NCBI RefSeq assembly: GCF_964340395.1
Contig: NC_135557.1
Location: forward strand, 2,975,216 to 3,039,215
Length of the DNA: 64,000 nt
Origin: Glandiceps talaboti
Lineage: Eukaryota > Hemichordata > Enteropneusta > Spengelidae
Direction: 5' to 3'
Shown here: piece after piece, positions 13,201-21,837 of the stretch
Layout of the letters: every line of letters starts with the position of its first letter
Numbering within the stretch: the stretch's first letter is position 1
The notes under the pieces: model-generated
What the model was told of the DNA's origin: nothing
The model's input: the letters and a program-made list of their open reading frames with translations, nothing else
Databases searched by the model: none
Made by a program: the position numbers and the translations under genes

Positions 13201-13661
13201 GACTCATGAATGCTGGTGCTACGTGTCAGCGTGTCGTGGAGCAATGTTTAGGAGATTATAACATGAGGATTTGCATGGTCTACATGGATGATGTGATAAT
13301 TTTTTCAGACACGTTTGAGGAACATCTAGACCGAGTTGATAAGGTTCTCAAACGGCTCAGAGAATTTGACCTAAAGATTAAGCATACCAAGTGTCAGCTT
13401 TTTCGCGAGAAGATAAACTACTTGGGACATGTTGTATCTTCGAACGGAGTTGAGACCGACCCCGGCAAGACTGAGGCATTGAGGACGTGGCCAGTCCCCA
13501 CCAACGTTAAGGAACTCAGAACATTCTTAGGATTTGCGGGGTATTACCGTAGATTCGTGCAAGGATACTCATCGATTGCCCGACCATTGCACGCTTTGAC
13601 AGCAGGGCATCCAACAAAACGCAAGAATGGGGGAGAAAGAAAGCGACCACCCCCCATATGA
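10212..13661 (+). CDS. Gag-protease-reverse transcriptase polyprotein
   Basis: 1149 codons from the ATG at 10212. Residues about 80-140 are rich in E/R with coiled-coil character; the capsid-like region spans about 150-350. Two zinc knuckles, CYNCNGEGHMSRDC and CGKCKEEGHTSAKC, lie at about 478-509. The aspartic protease active site LDTGSQ is at about 561. The RT runs from about 850, with the KDGTTRICVDYR and MPFGLMNAG motifs, the catalytic YMDD at about 1023, and LGFAGYYRRF near 1110. Gag and Pol are fused without a stop. The ORF ends just before RNase H, 35 bp into an overlap with the next ORF. Intact and presumably functional apart from the frame question at the C run (13650-13655). Confidence 0.95.
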   Translation: MADAQGSDGRVKTEEDSEVSMTAKGVPNPDPWHSEYETTDSIKGAKATKHESVGMTPIGGGGVSRLSHGTIPKRGGGRGIYTPKSVRSLPTKGYGLNESALQFGSERERIAELEHELKSLHERERRHNEEIEFEDLLQRNGKRMKERLEYEELTHRALAEVVNTAPRVPTFTGDYKSKDSISYESWLREVQSMRQSGIHSNRVLQQAIRKSIRGEASEIILGLGIDPSIEKILNKLETVYGVVVSTATLKRQLYNDYQKDETAASFACRVEINLRRIYDRGGVLETEMDSILRTTLWEGLTDSRVKDIARHRYENAKNFDELLRIIRVAEQEVQGTRSPKTRERVEDRRKKTRGHTAVKQLQEMSDSDTDDNGERSKKRKPRDHETDEVYTKMTAMLKAMQLQQEQVKLVMEQQRKEHAAGMEEIRNARAAMMVPPHGMPRPFDIAAQIPQEANPRRGAPNHCDERNGNKSEGKSFTCYNCNGEGHMSRDCKQPCGKCKEEGHTSAKCPKRKHASVKAQRMTGRRRHEKNQRRNGKSRPIDGRVVGPLNEQYALVNGNKCLAQLDTGSQVTMISEDYYCRYLSDVPFTPLDEVLEIAGVTDDVLEYIGVIEVEVGFPIHVFNDATIFRLLALVVKGTEYNNRVPLLAGTNWLNNYMTIKTLNDVGNTMSRMKPVARRAITTLRAREQFYGPNGNMGVVRAAVSERVTLKPHTAHTIPGSMKAGPKGERHEVLLGDDDDWSEHKGWTLNPMVTVAECGRRSTAVPVVIKNETDKPVVIKPRQVVATVKAVRGIEVQPRKTPKDNETRDEPLKVREVNVRGLSFDMTDSPANEGQVNKIREVLERNIGSFSTSDNDLGRCTIHKHEINLRDERPVKQPYRRIPPALYEEIRAQLRGMLDNGVIRQSKSPWSSPLVLVAKKDGTTRICVDYRRLNAQTTPDAYALPRIEEGLDVLSGAKWFTSIDLKSGFWQIAMAEKDIPKTAFATPFGFYEFVAMPFGLMNAGATCQRVVEQCLGDYNMRICMVYMDDVIIFSDTFEEHLDRVDKVLKRLREFDLKIKHTKCQLFREKINYLGHVVSSNGVETDPGKTEALRTWPVPTNVKELRTFLGFAGYYRRFVQGYSSIARPLHALTAGHPTKRKNGGERKRPPPI

Positions 13662-16485
13662 ATGGACAGACGAGTGCCAGAATGCTTTTGAGCTGATTAT
13701 AGACAAGCTTACTTCAGCTCCAGTTTTGGCCTATGCAGAATATACGCAACCTTTCGAGCTTCACACGGACGCAAGCCTGATGGGCCTAGGAGCTGCTTTG
13801 TACCAAACTGTCAGAGATACAGATGGACAGGAACGATTGCGACCAGTTGCATATGCGAGTAGGAGTTTGACTGCTAGCGAGAAGAACTATCCGGCTCACA
13901 AACTGGAATTTCTTGCCTTGAAATGGTCCGTTACGGAAAAGTTTCGTGACTACTGCTTTGGCAATGATGTCACAGTGTTGACCGACAATAACCCACTAAC
14001 GTACATAGCGAGTACTGCAAAATTGGATGCAACAGGACAGCGATGGTGGAATGCTTTGTCTCAGTACAAATTGAAGATTCACTATCGACCCGGCTTAAGG
14101 AATGGTGATGCGGATGGGCTATCACGACGACCAAGTAGCAAGGCTCGAGGATTTGATGAGTCAGAAAAACGTTTCCTGAAAACTGTAGTGATGACTCCTG
14201 ATGAAGTGCAGGCAGTGGGGGAGCCACTTCTGACTGATGGTGATGAAGATACACCATGGGTTGAAGCCTTAGCTGCCTCAGTACGAGCGATACCAAAGGA
14301 AATGGCTGAACCACCGGAGATGCCAGGAGAGGTGACATTGCCTACAATTACGTCAAACCAATGGGCAAAGTTACAGGACAGAGACCCGACCATACAACGT
14401 ATACGGACCTTGGTCCTCGCGAAGGACGATGGTAAAGATAAGATGACAAGGAAACAACGAGCAAAGGAATCACAAGAAGTAAGACTAGCACTGAGAGATT
14501 GGAGTAAGTTCTGCTTCCGCGATGACGTTTTACATAGAGCAAGGACGTCATCCAGTGGAGAAGTCTACTACCAGTTGGTGTTGCCACATGAATTTCGTCA
14601 GGAAGCCATGAAAGGAGTGCATGATGACTGTGGACACCTGGGACAGGACCGAGCAATTGATTTATTGAGAGCTAGGTTTTATTGGCCCCTGATGTCAGCC
14701 GATGTAAAGAACTATATTCGTACGTGTAAGAGGTGTACTCGAAGGAAGGACGACGCAGGACTGAAGACACGAGCTCCGATGGTGAGTATTGAAACTTCAC
14801 AACCATTAGAACTCGTCTGTATGGACTTTTTGAGCCTTGAAGAATGTAAAGGAGGGATCAGGAACCTACTGGTGATTACTGATCATTTCTCGAAGTTTGC
14901 TGTAGCGATTCCCACACGCAACCAGACAGCTAAAACGACAGCTAAGCACCTATGGGAAGACTTTATGCTACCATATGGATGCCCGGAACGACTTCACTCC
15001 GATCAAGGTCGGAACTTTGAGTCGCAAGTAATACGGGAGTTGTGTATATTGCTGAACATCAAAAAGTCACGTACCACGCCCTATCATCCCCAAGGGAATG
15101 CGCAGACTGAAAGATTCAATCGTACGCTCCTTAATATGATGGGTACACTCGAGAATGAACAGAAGGCCAAATGGAAGGATTATGTGAAGCCATTGGTACA
15201 TGCGTACAACTGCACGGTTCATGACACAACAGGTTTCACACCTTACCACCTGCTGTTCGGAAGACAGGCAAAGATAGCTTTGGATGTACGATTTGGAACA
15301 TCACCAGAAAATAGGGATCCTACAACGCCGTCAAAATATATTGCTGATTTGAGATCCAGGATGGACATGGTATTTCAGATTGCGAAAAGGTCTGCAGAGA
15401 AGTCAGCCCGTGCGAGTAAAGGACGATATGATCTGAGGGTTCGTGAGGTAATGCTAAAAGAAGGTGATCGAGTATTACGCAGGAATGTAAATGTACGAGG
15501 TCAACATAAAATTGCCGATCGGTGGGAGGAGGCTCCGTATCTTGTTGTAAGACGACTAAACCCTGATCTGCCAGTGTATGTTATACGCTCAACGAAAACT
15601 TCGAAAACACAGACGGTTCACAGGAATCTGTTGAAACCTTGCTGTGATCGACCATTGTCGAGTTATACCGAAGACGAGATGAATGAACGTCCCCAGGATA
15701 AGGTTATCCCGGAAAATACTGAAGTGGAAGGAAGTTCGTCTACACAAAGTGAACAAGACTGTGTGTTGAACCCTGAATCGCCACCCTTTAAGCCTAGGAT
15801 TGGTAGACCTGTGTGCTTAGGAGGTATGAATGAATCTACGGATGAATCCATGGACAAAAGTGACTCAAACGAGTGTGTGGTTATTGGGCAAGATTCCCCT
15901 GAACCAAGCATGATTGTTGTGAGTGATTCTTCAGACCATGTACGAGGCACTGATGGCCCTTCAACGAGCATGCATGAAGATAGTATGGGCATATCATCTA
16001 ACGAGGAGTCTGATGGAATTGCTGAAGAAGCCAATGTGGTACCGCAGACCATTCAGTCAAGTGATGTAGTTGAGAATGTCATGGATGCGTCAACGGATAA
16101 AGGAACCATAGAAACCGGAAATGAAACTATGGGGGAGGAACAAGTAGAGACCACTTGTAGTGAACGAGCTGATACCCATGGTGATTGTTCAGATGCTGAT
16201 GAGGAATCGTCGGTGGAGGAAGGAGAAACAGAGGTCCGCCCTCTGCGTCGATCAACTAGAACTAGGAGACCGCCTAGGTATTACGGTTGGTGTTCGCGAC
16301 TGATCAAGCAAGGCAAAGGTGATAAATGCGTTTCAAAGAATCCTAGTAGTGGAAAGAGGTCATCTTTCGATTCACCGAGGACTAATCATGAAGTTTCTCA
16401 AGGAAGACTGACTGCATTGAACAACAGGAACCACGACATAACAATGAAAATACTTGAAATCATGGCCAATGGAATGTACGGGTAG
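13627..16485 (+). CDS. RNase H-integrase polyprotein of the Gypsy element
   Basis: 952 codons from an in-frame ATG at 13627; the true protein probably enters from the upstream frame, since the connection-domain sequence (YEWTDECQNAF) resumes right after the overlap. RNase H has FELHTDASLMGLGA (about 42), KLEFLALKW and DNNPLTYI. The integrase zinc site H-x3-H...C-x2-C runs over about 330-370. The DDE core shows MDFL (about 398), HSDQGRNFES (about 456) and the Glu of QTERFNRT (about 497). A GPY/F-like module follows (DRWEEAPYLVVRR, about 637). The last 290 residues are an acidic, Ser/Glu-rich tail with a basic RRSTRTRRPPRYYGW patch near 878, typical of Gypsy integrase tails. This lies in the +1 frame relative to the first ORF. 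Confidence 0.93.
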   Translation: MGEKESDHPPYEWTDECQNAFELIIDKLTSAPVLAYAEYTQPFELHTDASLMGLGAALYQTVRDTDGQERLRPVAYASRSLTASEKNYPAHKLEFLALKWSVTEKFRDYCFGNDVTVLTDNNPLTYIASTAKLDATGQRWWNALSQYKLKIHYRPGLRNGDADGLSRRPSSKARGFDESEKRFLKTVVMTPDEVQAVGEPLLTDGDEDTPWVEALAASVRAIPKEMAEPPEMPGEVTLPTITSNQWAKLQDRDPTIQRIRTLVLAKDDGKDKMTRKQRAKESQEVRLALRDWSKFCFRDDVLHRARTSSSGEVYYQLVLPHEFRQEAMKGVHDDCGHLGQDRAIDLLRARFYWPLMSADVKNYIRTCKRCTRRKDDAGLKTRAPMVSIETSQPLELVCMDFLSLEECKGGIRNLLVITDHFSKFAVAIPTRNQTAKTTAKHLWEDFMLPYGCPERLHSDQGRNFESQVIRELCILLNIKKSRTTPYHPQGNAQTERFNRTLLNMMGTLENEQKAKWKDYVKPLVHAYNCTVHDTTGFTPYHLLFGRQAKIALDVRFGTSPENRDPTTPSKYIADLRSRMDMVFQIAKRSAEKSARASKGRYDLRVREVMLKEGDRVLRRNVNVRGQHKIADRWEEAPYLVVRRLNPDLPVYVIRSTKTSKTQTVHRNLLKPCCDRPLSSYTEDEMNERPQDKVIPENTEVEGSSSTQSEQDCVLNPESPPFKPRIGRPVCLGGMNESTDESMDKSDSNECVVIGQDSPEPSMIVVSDSSDHVRGTDGPSTSMHEDSMGISSNEESDGIAEEANVVPQTIQSSDVVENVMDASTDKGTIETGNETMGEEQVETTCSERADTHGDCSDADEESSVEEGETEVRPLRRSTRTRRPPRYYGWCSRLIKQGKGDKCVSKNPSSGKRSSFDSPRTNHEVSQGRLTALNNRNHDITMKILEIMANGMYG

Positions 16486-17060
16486 GTATGAAGGAATGTT
16501 GATGAATGTGTGTATAGAGTGGATTAGCATAGTTATCCTTTAACTATATCTCGTATGTGTATGCTGATGCCATCGATGATGTTTCAGGTAAGTTGGTCTT
16601 GAGTACCAGCAGCGATTGATGAAAGGTAAGTGAGGGTGCGTATTTAGGAATGCTTCGTGCGCCTTTGCAGATTTGCGAGTTGGTTTAGCCAAGCCTTTGG
16701 GTCCTGCGCATCATGCGTTGCCCTGCGGCCTCTGCGCACTTATCTTTTCTGATTACTCTTGCAGGTTCATGGATCGAGACTCTACCCTACTGCTATGACA
16801 GGAAAGTGGTGTTTGTTTCGTCGAACGTGCATCTGAGGATGACTTGAGTTTCTCGTTTTTCAGGTATCATGCCTTTGCCAACGAGAACGTTTCGATGTTG
16901 AGTCTCGTTAAAGTTTGTGCTTATGTTTGTGTTCTGTATCTCGTCGACATTTTCTGGACTTGTTTTGATTTCCAATGTTCGATCATTTATTTCACTTTAA
17001 AAAAAAAATATCTTGAAGTAAGCATATGGTAAACTGTCTCTATGCTGACTTGGGGGAGTG
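16486..17060 (+). other. 3' untranslated region and polypurine tract of the Gypsy element
   Basis: 575 bp without a credible ORF; no env-like gene. The tract TGGGGGAGTG at 17051-17060 abuts the 3' LTR and is the likely plus-strand primer. Confidence 0.85.
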
Positions 17061-18652
17061 TGATACCATGGGATTTGTACCCCCTTAAGACATAGTGGAA
17101 TAACCCAACGTATATTTGATTGCGGCTCTATGTACTGACTTTTATTTTATTCTGATTACGCAATTAAAGTAATCCCCAAGTTTTGATCGTATTTTTATGT
17201 GACATTGAACCTCAGGTAATGTGAATTTCTATACAAAAGGTCTTTTATTGTTACTTATTGTTTTTTTATGGCTCACAAGTTTAAATTGTTTCAGTCGAGG
17301 TAGTCGCGTGTGTATCTTGCCAAAGGTCCGGCGGATGTAACACGGTGATAAGGACTCAAGAATAAAAACTTCTAAGATGGCCGTTGTCCGGTTGAATTGA
17401 CGGGAGTTGAACTCTCCACAAAATCCAAACTATCTGCAGAATCGTGTAATGAAATTGCATTTAACAGGGACACGAAGGGAGCTGGATATCTACTGACATT
17501 ATTTGAGCTGGTATTTGCGAAACCCTGACGAGCGAGGAAGTTTTTCCTGGACGATTTCGAATGTCGGGTTTGCTGTACCTGAACGAAGCGTGCATGATAG
17601 CAGAAGTCGACTGCATTTCTGATACGACGATTGCCGAGATCGACGATTAAGGACACTCGCACTGATTTCTGAACGCTGATGCTTCACGTTTGGAAAGCTG
17701 ATGTAAGTACGATTCGATTAATGCAAGTCGCATGGAAATCGGACTGGATTTGATAAAGTTACGGCCATTCATAACTCTGTATTGAACTTTTGAGTACTCT
17801 CGACGAGCGGATTTGCCAGGTTGAACTCATACATAGCGAATCACGACTGATCTGTGTTATCGTTTATTCCTATTTTATTTCTATGAAACACTAACTGAGA
17901 TGATCGATGCTTTATAAATCAATACAGAATAATTGCGGACTCTGTGATAATTATTCTCATTGATATTCGGAACTCTTCCGTTGGATTTTTGCAAGCAAAT
18001 CGACGTCGCTGATATCATTAATGTTGTTAGTCTGACCAACGCCCTCATCGGTAGAAGTCGACGTTGTTTGTCACTTTTGTTTATGACCTTTCGAATGACC
18101 CCAGGAGTGACTTTATGCAGGTGAAGCTACGCCAGTTTTCCTCGCGTTACTGTGTTAACTGTTACTAACATTGCTACAGAGGATTTACGAGGGATTACTG
18201 CAACGGACACTACTGTATGAATGAACACCTTGGACCCACTGATCTGATTTGTGTAACAGGTTTTTGAATCGATACCTTTTATTTCTATGATATTAAGACA
18301 TTGAATACTAGTACATAAGTGAGCATATTTGATAACGAAATTGTAAGTTTTTGATAACGAAATTGTAACTTTTTGATAACAAGATTGCAAGTTGAAACTA
18401 TTACTGTACCGGTACATTTGAATGTTGGCAGGGTTGTTGTTAATTAGATTTCATCCTTTCACTTTACTGCATGTGTCAGTGTCATTTGTCCAGTCGATAC
18501 ACTCGTCTTGGTATACCCCTACCCTCAACGCAACCGCATTTTACCACAAATTCACGACCCAACTCACACGAACGAAATTGTTGATTGCCCTTGTGGAGTT
18601 TGCTCCTATACAGCTAGCCCGTGAATCACATCGAAATAAAGCAAGGGTAACA
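17061..18652 (+). repeat. 3' LTR of the Gypsy element
   Basis: Same length as the 5' copy with a constant offset of 8752 bp. By reading, no substitution or indel distinguishes the two. Confidence 0.95.
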
Positions 18653-18670
18653 CATGCATACATACATACA

Positions 18671-18700
<30 letters not shown>
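18653..18700. repeat. (CATA)n microsatellite at the Gypsy target site
   Basis: CATG (right copy of the target duplication) runs straight into about 11 CATA units, so the element landed at the edge of a tetranucleotide array. Confidence 0.9.
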
Positions 18701-18701
<1 letters not shown>

Positions 18702-18721
18702 GAAGAAAGCATCCAGGGTCG

Positions 18722-19065
18722 TTCAGAATTGTGGTACATGTTCTAATGGGGTAAACGGTAAAGAAGAAGCTCCACAGTGTTAAGTTTGTATGAACGTATT
18801 CCATATCACCTGTGAAGGTGTGAGTAGCGAAATGTATACAGTCATAACCTCGAGCAATGCCAACAGTATGTTACATTGGTTTTGTAACGCATGTAATGGA
18901 GGGGCAATTAAGCTGTTCAACGCTATGAACAATTTACAAATGCGTCAGGACAAATTACAAAAGGAGGTCAGTGTGTTAAAGAAAGAATTCGGCCGTCATA
19001 GAGAGAATGTATGTGAAAGAAAAGAGATAGAACAGATGGTAATACGAGCAATTCAAGTAGACTAA
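18722..19065 (+). pseudogene. LINE ORF1 remnant with PHD-like zinc finger
   Basis: Cysteine spacing C-x2-C (NCGTCSNG), then C-x2-C (interrupted by a stop before VCMNVFHITCEG) and WFCNAC near 18868-18895 follows a PHD/RING-like pattern seen in CR1-group ORF1 proteins. A coiled-coil segment follows (LQMRQDKLQKEVSVLKKEF). Broken by a stop near 18780. Confidence 0.6.
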
Positions 19066-19559
19066 AGAAAACGTAATGTGATAGTGAGTGATAATAATCA
19101 GGTAGCTGGTCTTCTAGACGAGCTTAACATTACAAATGTAAAGATTTCAGAGATGGAAAGGCTATCGGTCGGTCATGGGAAATCACGTGTTGATACAAAG
19201 TCACCATGACTGTTAAAGATTAGATTCAAGGACATAAAATAAAAGTTGCTGGTACTTCAAAAAGCTAAAAACCTATCAAAATATAAAAACGAGTCTACAA
19301 AGAAGTGTACATATCCCATGACCAACCTTATAAACAACGAGAATGCGACAGGAAACTAAGAGAAGAACTGAAGATGGAGGGGAAAAGGAGAAAAGAACAT
19401 AAAGATCTACAAAGGAAGATTTGTACAAGTGTCTCAACAGGTACAAAATGCACATGTAGATTACTAAGAGTCAGAATCAGATACAACAAAAAACGATTAA
19501 CTGATAGCGATCAGAAGAAAATTGTGCATAATGTAAATACTGTTTATTTTTCGAATTGC

Positions 19560-20260
19560 TGTGAGAAGATTGTAAGTAATTTAAAATGTACGTGTACAAA
19601 TGCACGAGGTCTAGATCTGATAAACAAATTCAATGATTTTCAAGCCGTCATAGCAGAACTTGATCCTGATATCGTAGGCATAACAGAATCTTGGGCTAGA
19701 GAAGATATTTCAAATGCTGAACTAAATCTACATGGGTACAACATGTTAAGAAGAGATAGAGTTGGAAGAAGAAGAGGAGGTGGTGTGTTATTATGTGTTA
19801 AAGACAATTTTGTTATTACCCCTCGAGAAGACGTGACTGATGGTGGGTTCGAAGAAAGTATATGGCGTGAAATTCAATGCAGTAGAAAGGACAATTTATT
19901 AGTTGGCGTATGTTACAGAAGTCCAAGTACTGACTCTTACAATAATGAAGAATTCAATAAACTATTTAGTAGAGTTAACAAGGAACAAGTGTTATGTATG
20001 GGAGACTTCAACTTCCCATCCATTGACTGGGAGCATTTGTCTACCAAAGATAACGATAGTCAGAGTTTTTTGGACACTATTCAAGACTATAACACGTACT
20101 AACTCCTACAAGAGAATCGTCTATCTTGGATTTGATATTAACTTCAGACTATAACATGGTAGAAGAGGTTGAAGTGAGAGATCACCTTGGTACTAGTGAC
20201 CATTCAGTTATAATTTGGAATACAACAGTAAGACTTCCAAACCTGGTGAAATCATCTCAA
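19560..20260 (+). pseudogene. LINE endonuclease domain
   Basis: TNARGLDLINKF, DPDIVGITESWA, GGGVLLCVKDN, GVCYRSPS and MGDFNFPSIDW (about 20000-20030) are the successive motifs of the APE-like endonuclease of LINEs. The open frame is lost at 20102; the SDH-like end (TSDHSVIIWN) continues in another frame to about 20220. Confidence 0.85.
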
Positions 20261-20263
20261 TGA

Positions 20264-21364
20264 TTGAATTATTACAGAGCAGACTATGAAGCTATGAGGC
20301 AGTCTATAAAGTGTGTAGATTGGGACTCATTATTTAAGGACAAAAATGCTGAGGAGTGCTGGAATAGTTTCCATACCAAACTACAGGACACTGTAAAGAA
20401 ATTTACCCCATTACAACATAAGAAGAAAAGAAGACAACCATTATGGATGAATAGAAAGGTGTTAAAATATATTAGAAAGAAATACCATGCATGGAAGAGA
20501 TATACATCCACCAGAGACTGTAAAAACTGTCAGGCTTATAAGCAAGAACACAAATAGAAGCAAACAGGGAGGTTCGCCAAACAAACCGTATGTTTGAAAA
20601 GAAGTTGTGTGGAAACATAAAGAAGGACCCGAAGAGTTTCTACTCTTACATTAGCAGAAACACAAAGCCAAGGACAAAGTTGGTCCATTAAAAGATCACT
20701 GGCAAAGTTACAGACTCAGACAAGGAAACAGCAGAGATTTTAAACGATTTCTTTAGTTCTGTTTTCACCAGAGAAGACATTAACAGTATTCCACAACCAC
20801 AGCCACTACTTATGAATGAAAGGGACCGGTTAACTGACATTGATATATCAGCTGATGATGTATACAAGCATTTAGTGAAATTAAACCCAAATAAAACCCC
20901 AGGTCCGGATAACATCCATCCAAGAGTCTTACAAGAACTTGCCAAAGAGATTGCAACACCAATTGCTGTCATCTACAACTTATCACTGAAACATGGAGTT
21001 ATCCCAGAGGCTTGGAAAAAAGCGAATGTTACACCAATACACAAGAAAGGATCTACACACGGTGCAGGAAATTACAGACTAGTAAGCCTTACAACATTGT
21101 TTTGTAAAGTAATGGAAACGATCATCAGAAATGCCATAGTAAAACATTTAGAGGACTATTTACTTATCAAGGACAGTCAGCATGGATTCACGGCAGGTCT
21201 ATCTTGTGTGACAAATTTACTGGTGTTTTTCTACCATGTAACAAAGTCTATAGATGAAGGAAATCCGGTAGATATTGCATATTTAGACTTCAGCAAGGCC
21301 TTTGACAAAGTACCTCATGTAAGACTGGATGCTAAGCTACAAGACCATGGTGTCACATTGTTAG
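20264..21364 (+). pseudogene. LINE reverse transcriptase, N-terminal half
   Basis: NPNKTPGPDNIHPRVL at about 20884, WKKANVTPIHKKG, a Y-R-[LP]-VSLTT block, HGFTAGLSCVTNLL and YLDFSKAFDKVPH at about 21280-21318 are the fingers/palm motifs of CR1/Jockey-group RT. The upstream linker (20264-20557) and RT are in different frames. The FADD active-site half is absent. Confidence 0.85.
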
Positions 21365-21457
21365 TATTAACGTCTGACAATAGACACTTGGCTCCTCTTT
21401 TTTATCTAGCTGAGATAAATACAACCGTGTGATTTCATATGAGTTATTCCTTTACAG

Positions 21458-21837
21458 ACACGATGACAAACTATACAGTCCAGATGATACAACGTAACTG
21501 TATCTACTTAAGTGAGAGTGGAGGTGGGTGGAAAAGTGATGGTTGCCGGGTAAGATATGATTAATGAAATGTAATTTCGCGCTTTCCAAATGAAAATGAC
21601 GTGTATCTCAGACTTAAAAGTGACTATCGTCTCAGGTACTACTAAGTTGTGTTTCCGTTCTTAATAAACTAATCAACTGATAAATAACAACTGTATAATA
21701 CCTAATTACTATTTTGTGTTTATTTTCTATCAAAGGTGTCTCCAGAATCTACTCCAAACTACACTTTGTGTCTATGTAACCATCTGACGTCATTTGGAGT
21801 GTCACGCGACATTGTAACGGCGAAACAAGACGAATAA
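21458..21837 (+). CDS. GPS-motif exons (21458 or 21484-21549, and 21736-21837)
   Basis: The first exon encodes RNCIYLSESGGGWKSDGCR and ends at the GTAAGA donor (21550). It joins in phase 0 to VSPESTPNYTLCLCNHLTSF from 21736, after a CTATCAAAG acceptor. C-x(n)-W-x3-GC-x(n)-C-x-C-N-H-L-T-S-F is a complete GPS with the cleavable HL/T site. The wording GC-VSP-ST-CLCNHLTSFG is closest to polycystin-1-like proteins. The first acceptor may be TTTACAG (21457, phase 1) or AGTCCAG (21483, phase 0); only the latter would join directly to the exon ending at 8209. The stop at 21835-21837 follows immediately, with no PLAT or membrane segment. Confidence 0.75.

Larger units (their letters stand above)
8309..18652 (+). 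mobile_element. Full-length Gypsy (Ty3-like) LTR retrotransposon, 10.34 kb, very young
   Basis: Two 1592-bp LTRs (8309-9900 and 17061-18652) start TGATACC and end GGTAACA. They are flanked by the 4-bp target duplication CATG (8305-8308 and 18653-18656). A PBS follows the 5' LTR by 2 nt and a G-rich polypurine tract precedes the 3' LTR. Two long ORFs encode Gag, protease and RT, then RNase H and integrase; the order RT-RNaseH-integrase is diagnostic of Gypsy/Ty3. No envelope ORF follows integrase. Coding regions have no internal stop, and the LTRs show no difference I could find at a constant 8752-bp offset, so insertion is recent. It sits in the large intron of the host GAIN/GPS gene in the same orientation, beside a CATA microsatellite. 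Confidence 0.97.
18705..21365 (+). mobile_element. Decayed CR1-like non-LTR retrotransposon, truncated at its 3' side
   Basis: Order: PHD-like ORF1 remnant, AP-type endonuclease, then reverse transcriptase. It carries numerous stops and frame changes. The RT stops abruptly after YLDFSKAFDKVPH at about 21318-21365, before the catalytic FADD block, and host intron/exon sequence follows. LINE copies normally lose their 5' end, so a lost 3' half implies later deletion. The overlying Gypsy is far younger than this copy. Confidence 0.85.

Noticed and set aside
16486-17060. Possible envelope gene after integrase of the young Gypsy element
   Set aside because: No ORF above about 60 codons and no signal peptide or membrane segment on the plus strand.
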